Shown here: piece after piece, positions 53,043 to 60,795 of the stretch
Numbering within the stretch: the first letter of the stretch is position 1
Layout: each line of letters starts with the position of its first letter
From: Flavobacteriales bacterium UBA7878
Lineage (GTDB): Bacteria; Bacteroidota; Bacteroidia; Flavobacteriales; Schleiferiaceae
Assembly (NCBI GenBank): GCA_002501205.1
Contig: DLRW01000019.1
Coordinates: 11,783-75,782, forward strand
Direction: 5' to 3'
DNA length: 64,000 nt
Position numbers and translations under genes: made by a program
The notes under the pieces: model-generated
The model's input: the letters and a program-made list of their open reading frames with translations, nothing else
Told to the model about the DNA's origin: nothing
Databases searched by the model: none

Positions 53043-55034
53043 TTAAGGTTGAATAATTAAAGACTTACGTCCGCTAAGCTTGCCACTTTGGAGTTCTAAA
53101 ATGTAGAATCCCTGGAGGCCTTCCGGCAGATGCAATTCCAGCTCTGGCTCTTGCCCTGTAGCTAAAGTTTTAGTCCAAAGTACCCTTCCCTGCCCATCAA
53201 TTAAGCGCAGCACCCCTTGCTCTTTTTGAAGGGCCTCGCAGTAGAGATTAAAACGGCCCTTATTGGGGTTTGGGTAAACAGACCAATCTAAAACCGGAAG
53301 CTCTTCCTTCGGCAAGCCAATGCTGTAACCTACAGTGAAGTACTCGCTAAACTCCGTACCAAAATTCGGATTGTAGTTCTTGGAGAAGAAGTCGCCACCC
53401 ACATTACGCATTAAAATTCGACCAGAGCCATCATTGTTGCCAAAGAAGCTCATGCCATCCTTATCGCGATCGCCAATTATTAAGTGATAACATCCAGGAT
53501 CCAAATCGAAGGTATCGCGATAGCTGGTGCCATTAGCCAAATTATCGCCTGAGTATAAGATATTACCCCTGGCATCTTCCAACTGCCACCAGGTTTCGGA
53601 GGCAGCATTATTAGTACGCAGTTCAAAGCGCATAGGATTAGGGTACATCTCGGGTAATTTAATCCCTACAGTACGACGATTATTAAAATCCACATCATCG
53701 CTAGGCTGACCATTCACATTTTCAATCTGCACCCTAAATTCCAATTGACCATTTAGGCTAATCCAATCGGCTACAGAATCCATCGGCAATGAAATTTCTG
53801 TTCTTTCCAAAGAGTTTAAGTTCCCGGTCCAATCAAAATAGCGCCATTGGGTATTTCCTTTTAAGCCATAGGCCAAACGTAAAGATTGGATAGGCTGAAT
53901 ACCTTTATTCACCACTGCAATTAAAGCCTCATCACAAACCGGATTAAAGCGAGCATGCTCATCTTCATTGCTTGGCTTAATGATATCTTCAATCGCCACA
54001 TCCAGATTTTGATTAAAGTTTCCGAGGTGGAATAATTGCACCAGCATATTGTAACTGGCCGGACTCTGACCACTGGGCTGGGTATAGGTATAAGCTTCGA
54101 TATCTACATCAATACTATCGGCTCCAGGTACATAGGCAGTAATATCATGTAGGTATTGATTTACCCGATCACCGGGACACCAGTTCGCCCGATCGTATAA
54201 CCAGGTTCCCGCTTGGGGCCACAGATCATTTAAACCACAATCGTCGCGCCACATCGCTTGGTCTGCCACCTTTTGTCCATCAATAAAAACATAATAGTCG
54301 CGCTCACAGAACTCCGCGCAATTGGCATCATTCACAAAACCATGTCCAGAAGGTGCTAAACGCACATAAAACTGGCTGGCCGAAGGATGCGGGTTTAAAG
54401 CGCGTGCCGGCATATACTGACTTTCGAACTGAGCCGAATCACGATAAGTGAAGCCACCGCGGTATAGGTTCTCCACCTGATACACATCGCGTACCGGTGT
54501 GCCTTCTACCATAATAAAATCCAGGGTGGCACTAAAGCCACTGCTATAACCTTGATAGCGGACATCAATCTCTACCGAATCTCTTAAGAGTGGGTAATAA
54601 TCACTTACATCAAAGTAAAAGTCGCGGGTCCAATCCTGAGCCAGGCTCCCCCCATAAGGCGTAATCACCTTGGCTAATTCATAGCGTTCCTTTACCGCAA
54701 ATACCGACCAGCTCGTGTCAATTTGAAGAGGATTAGTGCTGATAGTATCTATACTGGCAATATTGCTATCCAAAGCACCGGTGGGGATCAATAAATCTAC
54801 CACAGTAGTATAATCCCAATCCGAACAACCGCCCGTGGCACAACCCATGGTATAGCGCATCAAGATCTGATGCCAGGAATGGTTGGCATCGGGAAATACG
54901 GCCCAATCTTTATAGGAACCATACCAGGTAAGATCCCTTTGTTGATGTGCTGAAATTATTATGGTATCGCCTTCTGCCGCAAGGCCTTGAATAGAAAAAA
55001 CTAAACTGAGTAGTAGTGCTGCAAATTGCTTCAT
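53043..55034 (-). CDS. secreted PNGase F-like glycoamidase with T9SS sorting domain
   Basis: A 663-residue protein with a signal peptide (MKQFAALLLSLVFSIQGLAA). The catalytic-domain features match PNGase F: the Asp after Trp in GCSDWDY (D74, corresponding to PNGase F D60), the Cys-Glu-Cys site NCAEFC (E241, equivalent to E206) and the disulfide-bearing WRDDCG ... YDRANWCPGD region. PNGase F removes N-glycans from glycoproteins at the Asn linkage. A linker domain and a type A sorting domain (WSVYPNPNKGRFNLY to SLIIQP) target it to the surface by T9SS. Start overlaps DUF502 by 4 bases. The substrate is unknown. The equivalent of PNGase F E118 is not obvious by eye. Confidence 0.9.
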   Translation of the reverse strand: MKQFAALLLSLVFSIQGLAAEGDTIIISAHQQRDLTWYGSYKDWAVFPDANHSWHQILMRYTMGCATGGCSDWDYTTVVDLLIPTGALDSNIASIDTISTNPLQIDTSWSVFAVKERYELAKVITPYGGSLAQDWTRDFYFDVSDYYPLLRDSVEIDVRYQGYSSGFSATLDFIMVEGTPVRDVYQVENLYRGGFTYRDSAQFESQYMPARALNPHPSASQFYVRLAPSGHGFVNDANCAEFCERDYYVFIDGQKVADQAMWRDDCGLNDLWPQAGTWLYDRANWCPGDRVNQYLHDITAYVPGADSIDVDIEAYTYTQPSGQSPASYNMLVQLFHLGNFNQNLDVAIEDIIKPSNEDEHARFNPVCDEALIAVVNKGIQPIQSLRLAYGLKGNTQWRYFDWTGNLNSLERTEISLPMDSVADWISLNGQLEFRVQIENVNGQPSDDVDFNNRRTVGIKLPEMYPNPMRFELRTNNAASETWWQLEDARGNILYSGDNLANGTSYRDTFDLDPGCYHLIIGDRDKDGMSFFGNNDGSGRILMRNVGGDFFSKNYNPNFGTEFSEYFTVGYSIGLPKEELPVLDWSVYPNPNKGRFNLYCEALQKEQGVLRLIDGQGRVLWTKTLATGQEPELELHLPEGLQGFYILELQSGKLSGRKSLIIQP

Positions 55035-55603
55035 TGATCTTTTTTTGACTCGTCCTGAATACGGGTCACCCCGCCGGAAATAACGTACTTCATTACGTCT
55101 GCAGCGGGCAAATCTAAGTTTTCTACTCTTTCTTTAGCTACTAAAAATACGTTTCCTGATATCGCATAACTGTGTGGGCAGTACACTGTAAGATACTCTT
55201 CTTCAAGCTCTGCCTGCTTCCCAAAGCCACGGTGGGTCACAAAGCCAATGCGTTTTACCGCCGGGTCATTATCCAACTGCACCAGCACCGGATATTTAAA
55301 ACTGCGCTTCTCCCCTACCAGGGCATTAAGCACATCAGTTACCGCAGTATAGATCAGGCTAATTACCGGTGCCTTGCGGATTTGACGATCCAGCCAAGTG
55401 CTTATTCGATCCGAAATTAAATGACTGGCTACAAAGCCAATCAGGGTAATCCCAACCAGTACCACTAAGATTCCCAGGCCGGGAGTTTCGAAGGTGATTA
55501 AACCATCTAAAACCAGAAAGCTTTCATAAATCACATAGACCGTAATACCCATGGGGGCAACGATTAAAAGGCCTTGTAAGAGATATTTGATAATACTACG
55601 CAT
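55031..55603 (-). CDS. DUF502 membrane protein
   Basis: A 190-residue protein with two N-terminal membrane helices (about 8-30 and 42-62) and the DUF502 signature (PVISLIYTAVTDVLNALVGEKRSFKYPVLV split as PVISLIYTAV and KRSFKYPVLV), followed by a soluble domain with HSYAISGNVFLVAKE. Function is not known. It overlaps mmcQ by 8 bases and the PNGase F-like gene by 4 bases, so the three are co-translated, but a shared function is not evident. Confidence 0.88.
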   Translation of the reverse strand: MRSIIKYLLQGLLIVAPMGITVYVIYESFLVLDGLITFETPGLGILVVLVGITLIGFVASHLISDRISTWLDRQIRKAPVISLIYTAVTDVLNALVGEKRSFKYPVLVQLDNDPAVKRIGFVTHRGFGKQAELEEEYLTVYCPHSYAISGNVFLVAKERVENLDLPAADVMKYVISGGVTRIQDESKKDQ

Positions 55604-55955
55604 CGCCTCGCAATTCTTTTTGTTTGTATTTAGGTAAGCTGGAAACCACTAAATCATGAGAATCCTGAATCCAGGTCCGCAAGGTTTCCCAATCGACACT
55701 ACCGTCCAAGACCACCGAGCTCCAATGGGTTTTATTCATATGGTAAGCCCCTTCAACAGAGCTATAGCGCTCACGATACTCCAAGCCTTTTTCCGGCAAG
55801 TGTTTCAAGCTCATCTTTATGGGATTATATTCCAGAGACACCAGTAAAAACATTTTTCCGGCGACCTTAAACACCAGGGTATCGGAATCAAAGGGAAAGC
55901 CCTCTGAGCTCTCTCTAAAGCTGAGGGCAAAATCGCGAATGGTCTCTAAATCCAT
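55596..55955 (-). CDS. MmcQ/YjbR family protein
   Basis: A 119-residue protein of the YjbR fold: a start LETIRDFALSFRESSEGFPF, then DTLVFKVAGKMFLLVSLEY, the HMNKTHWSSVVL segment near residue 77 and an amphipathic C-terminal helix. YjbR has a double-wing DNA-binding-like fold, but the role of the family is unclear. It heads the operon with DUF502 and the PNGase F-like gene. Confidence 0.88.
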   Translation of the reverse strand: MDLETIRDFALSFRESSEGFPFDSDTLVFKVAGKMFLLVSLEYNPIKMSLKHLPEKGLEYRERYSSVEGAYHMNKTHWSSVVLDGSVDWETLRTWIQDSHDLVVSSLPKYKQKELRGDA

Positions 55956-56078
55956 AGCTCTAAATTTCGGCCTAAATTAGAACCTTCGACGAACATTTGA
56001 GCTTCAGCAGGTATTAAAGAATTTCGTCAGACGTAGTCAATTTTCTTAATTTGGACTGTTCTTAGGATTTAATGTGAG

Positions 56079-56813
56079 ATGATTATGGGAGTAGATTTAG
56101 TGAAAGCGCTGCAGCGTGAAAGAAGAAGAGAAGAACAAAAAAATCCGGATAAAACCCTGGCTGCTTTTAAGCGCCTTTTAGCCGAAGATGATGCTCTGGA
56201 AACTGAAATTCTGGAGAACCTAAAGGCTATGGGAGATAGCAATCTCAATTCCGATTTAGACTTAAGTCAATTGGACCCCGATTGTATCTACAGCCTTGAC
56301 CAGATTAAAAGTCTTTGTACGCGCTATCGCTTACGGTTTTTAGACTCTGCCTACTTCAAAGGCGAAATTCCCTACGAGGCTATTCAAAAAATCAAGGCCT
56401 TGCAAAAGGAGCAAGATCAAAAATTAAGGGGCTTCAAGCTGATTGCCCCAGCCCCCATGTTTGAATTAAAGAACAAGGATAAGGATCCGCTACTCATGTT
56501 GCCCATTTCGCAAAATCACTATTACTTAGTACACAAATGGGGGAATGATTTGCATCCCTTAAGAGCTTTATTGGTATTCCCTTTCCGCAGTTTCCAAAGC
56601 CTGCTTTTAAGCGTAGCCTTAATGGCCGCTTTCATTGTATCCCTATTCCCGGATTCGGTCGTGATGGGCCCCTTAGATGAGCACAGTTGGAATATCCGCA
56701 TCATCTTTTTCTTTTACCTTTTTCTGGCCTTTAGCGCTTTTAGCGCATTGTATGGCTTTAGTCGGATGAAGAATTTCAATTCCGAATTATGGAATAGTCG
56801 TTATATGGATTAA
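56079..56813 (+). CDS. membrane protein of unknown function
   Basis: A 244-residue protein that I do not recognise. It starts with a charged helical region (GVDLVKALQRERRREEQKN), has a soluble section to about residue 170 (DPDCIYSLDQIKSLCTRYRLRFLD), then two membrane helices (about 172-190 and 205-228) and a short cytoplasmic end. It is transcribed alone toward the DinB gene; the two stops overlap by 4 bases (TTAA). An ATG two codons downstream (GVD after MIM) may be the real start. Possibly a conserved hypothetical of the order. Confidence 0.75.
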   Translation: MIMGVDLVKALQRERRREEQKNPDKTLAAFKRLLAEDDALETEILENLKAMGDSNLNSDLDLSQLDPDCIYSLDQIKSLCTRYRLRFLDSAYFKGEIPYEAIQKIKALQKEQDQKLRGFKLIAPAPMFELKNKDKDPLLMLPISQNHYYLVHKWGNDLHPLRALLVFPFRSFQSLLLSVALMAAFIVSLFPDSVVMGPLDEHSWNIRIIFFFYLFLAFSAFSALYGFSRMKNFNSELWNSRYMD

Positions 56814-57361
56814 GATTCTAATCCAGCTGCCCGAAAAGCCTGGCGCATATGGCGCTCATTGTGATAAAACACTACGCGTAAGGTGTCACCCAAACGCAAT
56901 TTGATCATACTGGAGATACTAATACCGGTTTTGGTATTTTGCCAATCCCGATCTTTCAGATCCGCCACTAAAATGGCCCAGGCCTTTAATTGCGTCTCAA
57001 ATTGCTCCAAAACCTCCATGCGGGTATCAGATAAGGATGGATTCATATTCTTAAAGGTATTCATGGTTTTAAAACCTTCCTTTGGCCACATGCTGGCAGC
57101 AAAATACTCGCCCAACCAGGAGCTTTTAAATCGATCGGCTTTCGACTTGGGTGCAGATTGTCCGGCCCGCTTTACTTCCGGCAGATAGAAATCTCCATAA
57201 CGACATAAGTGCTCCATGCACTCCAGGGCCGACCATTTATCAGGAGCCGGCTGCTGCTTTAACTCAGTATTGGACAAGGCCTGCAAGTGAGCCAATTCCT
57301 TTTGATGCTTGGTAATAAGGTCTTGTAATTCCTGGTATAAACTGCTTTGACTTCCTTTCAT
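56810..57361 (-). CDS. DinB-like protein
   Basis: I use the ATG at 57361 (183 residues, MKGSQSSLYQELQDL); a farther ATG at 57403 would add 14 residues. The DinB four-helix bundle shows CMEHLCRYGDFYLPEV with a metal-binding His, and a C-terminal YHNERHMRQA (HxxxH). DinB proteins bind metal and many act as thiol-dependent S-transferases; some are damage-inducible. The substrate is not known. It lies on the same strand 54 bases after the Crp/Fnr gene. Confidence 0.85.
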   Translation of the reverse strand: MKGSQSSLYQELQDLITKHQKELAHLQALSNTELKQQPAPDKWSALECMEHLCRYGDFYLPEVKRAGQSAPKSKADRFKSSWLGEYFAASMWPKEGFKTMNTFKNMNPSLSDTRMEVLEQFETQLKAWAILVADLKDRDWQNTKTGISISSMIKLRLGDTLRVVFYHNERHMRQAFRAAGLES

Positions 57362-57415
57362 CTTAAGAATTTTAGCAAAGTTGCCAAAGCCTGGCTCCCC
57401 CAATCTTGAGCGAAA

Positions 57416-57940
57416 TTAAGAATTCAATAATCGGGATAGAGTCTCGGGACTCATCCGTAAATAACTAGCGATGTATTTATGAGGGACCTCTTGAAACAAA
57501 CGAGGACTGCGCCCTAATACTCTTTGCAAACGCTGTCGGGGATCAGCAATCATTAAATCCTGCTCTCTTTCCAACATATCATAAATAAGTTGGTAAAGAC
57601 CTTCCATCCATAGGTCTCGTAATTCAGGATACTGTTTCAATCGATTTTCGAAAGCTTCTTTGGAACAGGATACCAGAGTAGTTTTACGTAAGGCCTGGAC
57701 TGAAAATCGACTGGGCTCACCTTTGATATAGGAATCTAAAACGGAGATGAGATCGCCTTCATAACCAAAACGCACCCCATAATCTTGTCCCTCTTCCACC
57801 GTGAAAATTCGCAGTAAACCTTCCTTAACCCAATAGATATTTTGATCCTTTCGCGGTGGTTCACAGAGATAGTCTCCCCGCTTTAAGATGAGCGGCGACG
57901 ACCAGTTTATTGTTTCTTTTAAAAGGCTAAAGAGATCCAC
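57416..57940 (-). CDS. Crp/Fnr-family transcription regulator
   Basis: A 174-residue protein with an N-terminal cyclic nucleotide-binding-like beta-roll (residues 15-100, RGDYLCEPPRKDQNIYWVKEG split as RGDYLCEPP and KDQNIYWVKEG) and a short C-terminal helix-turn-helix (PHKYIASYLRMSPETLSRLL). There is no Cys cluster for an Fnr iron-sulfur centre. The ligand and target are not evident; Bacteroidota have many such small regulators with a shortened HTH. It is separated by 54 bases from the DinB gene that it may control, and by 30 bases from truB upstream. Confidence 0.9.
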   Translation of the reverse strand: MDLFSLLKETINWSSPLILKRGDYLCEPPRKDQNIYWVKEGLLRIFTVEEGQDYGVRFGYEGDLISVLDSYIKGEPSRFSVQALRKTTLVSCSKEAFENRLKQYPELRDLWMEGLYQLIYDMLEREQDLMIADPRQRLQRVLGRSPRLFQEVPHKYIASYLRMSPETLSRLLNS

Positions 57941-57970
57941 GCTTATTTGAAAAGCGGAATTTAGGCAATC

Positions 57971-58672
57971 TTATTCTTCCTTCTGGAAAATCTCCAAACA
58001 GCGATCAAGACTCAAGGCGTCTTCAATAGAATAGGGACCGATAGCTACTCGGCGCAAAGCCGTTAAATGCGCACCATTATTCAAGGCGGCTCCAAAATCG
58101 TGAGCCAGAGACCGAATGTAGGTTCCCTTGCTACACTTTACTTCGAAGTCAACTTCCGGAAAACGGGCTGCATCCACCTTAAACTCATGGATCATCACCT
58201 GGCGTGATTTTAATTCGGGCTTCTCCCCTTCACGGGCCATTTCATAGGCCTTTTTACCCCCTTGTTTTATAGCTGAAAAAATTGGAGGCACTTGATCAAT
58301 CAGACCTTTGAATTGATCCGTAGCGCTTTGAATGTCTTCTTCACTAATCCCCTCTGTTGGCCATTCCTGATCCACTTCGGTTTCCAGATCATAGCTGGGA
58401 GTAGTAGCGCCAATTTTGAAAGTCCCGGTATAGACCTTATCCATTCCCATCAAATCATTGATGGTTTTGGTTTTCCGCCCTACTGCAATCAATAACAATC
58501 CAGTAGCTAATGGATCGAGGGTACCGGCATGACCTACCTTTAACTTCTTAAAGCCATAAGCCTTACGAAGGGCATAACGTAGTTTGTTCACCACGTCAAA
58601 AGAGGTCCAATTCAGAGGTTTATCAATCAGTAATAACTGACCTTCCTCAATTTCAGTTTTGGTATAAATCAA
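57971..58672 (-). CDS. truB: tRNA pseudouridine(55) synthase TruB
   Basis: A 233-residue TruB. The catalytic Asp53 is in GHAGTLDPLATG and the active site is completed by CSKGTYIRSLAHDFG near residue 180. It makes pseudouridine 55 in the T loop of tRNAs. The length is normal for a form without the C-terminal PUA domain, and Bacteroidota TruB is of this short type. It overlaps uppP by 4 bases. Confidence 0.96.
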   Translation of the reverse strand: MIYTKTEIEEGQLLLIDKPLNWTSFDVVNKLRYALRKAYGFKKLKVGHAGTLDPLATGLLLIAVGRKTKTINDLMGMDKVYTGTFKIGATTPSYDLETEVDQEWPTEGISEEDIQSATDQFKGLIDQVPPIFSAIKQGGKKAYEMAREGEKPELKSRQVMIHEFKVDAARFPEVDFEVKCSKGTYIRSLAHDFGAALNNGAHLTALRRVAIGPYSIEDALSLDRCLEIFQKEE

Positions 58673-59466
58673 AAAGCAATAAAGCTAAAGATGATCGCCA
58701 GAATACCTACTAAGAAACAGTAGAGGGCAAAGTAGTTTAGGTTGGCACGCTTTACAATATCAATCATCCAATTACAAGCCCACCATCCGGTAACAAAGGC
58801 TGCTCCAAAGCCCAAGAAAATGGGCACTGGAATTCCTTCTTCCAGGCTTAAGCCTCCGTCCATAATATCCTTTGCCATTTTACCTACAATCAAAGGCACT
58901 ACCATCAAGAAGGAAAAACGAGCAGCTCGCTCACGACTCACCCCCAATAATAAAGCGGTGGATATAGTAGCACCACTGCGGCTAATGCCCGGTAAGATGG
59001 CAATGGCCTGGGCAATACCAATCATTAATCCCTTGCCACTGGTTACATAACCATCGCCAGCCTTAGTGTTATTTGCAAAAAGTAAGAGCACCCCGGTAAT
59101 GAGTAACATGAATCCAACCAACATCACCTGACCCCCGAAAAGGGCTTCAATTTGTTCATCCAACAATACGCCCACCAAGGCGGCAGGAATCATAGAGATT
59201 ACAATATTGAGACTAAAGCGAAATTCGTCGTTCTTCTTAAATTGGAAAAGACCTCTAAATATGATTCCCACTTCCTTACGAAAAACCAGAATAGTAGCCA
59301 ATGCGGTTGCAAAGTGCACTACCACGGTAAATAACAAACTCTCTTCCGGCACAGAAGTATCTCCAAAAATGGCCTTGGCCAATTCGAGGTGACCACTACT
59401 ACTTACCGGTAAAAACTCAGTCAAGCCCTGGATTATCCCCAGGACAATGGCTTCCAGTTTACCCAT
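58669..59466 (-). CDS. uppP: undecaprenyl-diphosphate phosphatase UppP
   Basis: A 265-residue UppP/BacA with eight membrane helices. The two signature motifs are present: QGLTEFLPVSSSGHLEL (residues about 14-30) and LPGISRSGATI (about 155-165). It recycles the lipid carrier of cell-wall and glycan synthesis. It lies in a tight row: it overlaps DUF3098 by 8 bases and truB by 4 bases. This ftsX-DUF3098-uppP-truB order is one I recognise from Bacteroidota. Confidence 0.96.
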   Translation of the reverse strand: MGKLEAIVLGIIQGLTEFLPVSSSGHLELAKAIFGDTSVPEESLLFTVVVHFATALATILVFRKEVGIIFRGLFQFKKNDEFRFSLNIVISMIPAALVGVLLDEQIEALFGGQVMLVGFMLLITGVLLLFANNTKAGDGYVTSGKGLMIGIAQAIAILPGISRSGATISTALLLGVSRERAARFSFLMVVPLIVGKMAKDIMDGGLSLEEGIPVPIFLGFGAAFVTGWWACNWMIDIVKRANLNYFALYCFLVGILAIIFSFIAF

Positions 59467-59692
59467 TTTTCTCGCTAGGTGTCATAATTGCGTAAATCTC
59501 CAAAGCCAGACCAGCCAATAGAATAAGAGGAGCCCAGCTTAACCTGCGGCTATTGAAAATCTCAGGATTAAACACATTGGGATCTTCACTACCGCCGCCG
59601 GCCATTAAAAGGTATCCAATACCTATCAGCAGAACTCCCGCTCCCATTAAGAGATAATTCTTTTTCCCGAATACAAAAGTTTGTTCTTGCAT
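59459..59692 (-). CDS. DUF3098 membrane protein
   Basis: A 77-residue two-helix membrane protein (about 13-30 and 52-70) with the motif LLMGAGVLLIGIGYLLMAGGGS and a loop ending NVFNPEIFNSRRLSWAPLIL. It is the usual small gene between ftsX and uppP in Bacteroidota. Its function is not known; the operon suggests a link to envelope work. It is 4 bases after ftsX and overlaps uppP. Confidence 0.9.
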   Translation of the reverse strand: MQEQTFVFGKKNYLLMGAGVLLIGIGYLLMAGGGSEDPNVFNPEIFNSRRLSWAPLILLAGLALEIYAIMTPSEKNG

Positions 59693-59696
59693 GTCT

Positions 59697-60575
59697 CTAA
59701 AAGTATAATTGATCGGTCTTTAGCTTCAGGTATTTCCTGAGTGCAAAGAAAGTACAAGTAAACGATATTAAAAGTCCGGCGCTAAAAATTGCTACTGCAA
59801 TTAAGCTCAAGCCCAAGGGTGCTTGAAACTCAGCTAAGCCCGGTATGTACATTTGAAGATAATAAAGGCATAAGGCCAATAGCCCTAATGCAATAACTGC
59901 CCCGATAGCACCATGCACTAAACTCATCATTAAAAAAGGTTTCCGAATAAAGTTTCGGGTTGCCCCAACCAATTGCATGGTCTTTATCAAGAAGCGCTTA
60001 GAGTAAATGGCCAGGCGAATGCTGGAATTAATTAAGGCCACTGCAATTAAACTTAAAAGAATTGCTCCGGCTAAAAGTCCGTATCCCAGCATTTTCAGGT
60101 TCTCGTTCATTTTCTCAATCAGCAAACGATCATAAACCACCTCGCTTACAAAGTCAAGTACTTCAAATTCTTTACTTAGAGCAGCCAGTCGTTCCACTTC
60201 CAATTCTTCGGCTTTCAACTTCAATTCAATACCATCCCGCAAAGGATTGTAACCTAAAAAGTCCACAAAGTCTTCGTCCAAAGTTTGCATGAGCTCTTCA
60301 GCAGCATCATCTTTCGAAATAATTCGGGCCGACTTGGTATAAGGGGCTACCTGTAAAGTGGTGAAGAATTGATTCACTTCGGCTTTAGAGGCATCCTCAG
60401 TAAGTAAAATGGTCAGACTAAAGTCCTCCTTCACAGAGCGACTGATTTCCTGCGTATTCAAAATAAGAACCCCAAATAGGCCCAGTACAAAAAGTACCAG
60501 AGAAATGCTGATCACTACCGAAAAGTATGAAGAGCGCAAACGGCGCTTAGTAAATCGGTCTTCCCTTTTTGTCAT
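59697..60575 (-). CDS. ftsX: cell-division protein FtsX (permease of FtsEX)
   Basis: I use the ATG at 60575 (292 residues, MTKREDRFTKRRLRSSYF), which matches the usual FtsX start; an ATG at 60614 would add 13 residues. The protein has a helix (about 18-40), a periplasmic domain and three more helices at the C-terminus with the FtsX domain LMMSLVHGAIGAVIALGLL. FtsX, with the ATPase FtsE, controls peptidoglycan hydrolases at the septum. ftsE is not in this window, as is common in Bacteroidota. It is the first gene of its operon. Confidence 0.92.
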   Translation of the reverse strand: MTKREDRFTKRRLRSSYFSVVISISLVLFVLGLFGVLILNTQEISRSVKEDFSLTILLTEDASKAEVNQFFTTLQVAPYTKSARIISKDDAAEELMQTLDEDFVDFLGYNPLRDGIELKLKAEELEVERLAALSKEFEVLDFVSEVVYDRLLIEKMNENLKMLGYGLLAGAILLSLIAVALINSSIRLAIYSKRFLIKTMQLVGATRNFIRKPFLMMSLVHGAIGAVIALGLLALCLYYLQMYIPGLAEFQAPLGLSLIAVAIFSAGLLISFTCTFFALRKYLKLKTDQLYF

Positions 60576-60742
60576 TCGTAGAGTGCTGTTCTGACTGCTG
60601 GCGAAAGTAGCCAAATTCGATAAATGCGGAACCTAAGATAAAGTTAACCCTTCATCGAATAAAGACGACCCTTTAAATAATTTTCTACTCAGGCTTCTCT
60701 GTTAACAAATAAGTTAGCTCATGAATAAATCAATTTCCGCAA

Positions 60743-60771
60743 CTTGTAATTTCGTTTCATCGGATTACAAG
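60743..60771. repeat. perfect inverted repeat in the leader of the SPOR-ending protein
   Basis: CTTGTAAT (60743-60750) and ATTACAAG (60764-60771) form a perfect 8-bp inverted repeat with a 13-base spacer, 25 bases before the TTG start at 60796. It overlaps a possible -7 element (TAATTTCG, 60747-60754). It may be an operator or a leader hairpin. The remaining 180-base gap has no other gene apart from the short reading frame noted in the findings. Confidence 0.5.
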
Positions 60772-60795
60772 CGTAAAGCATTAAAAATCTAGGCC

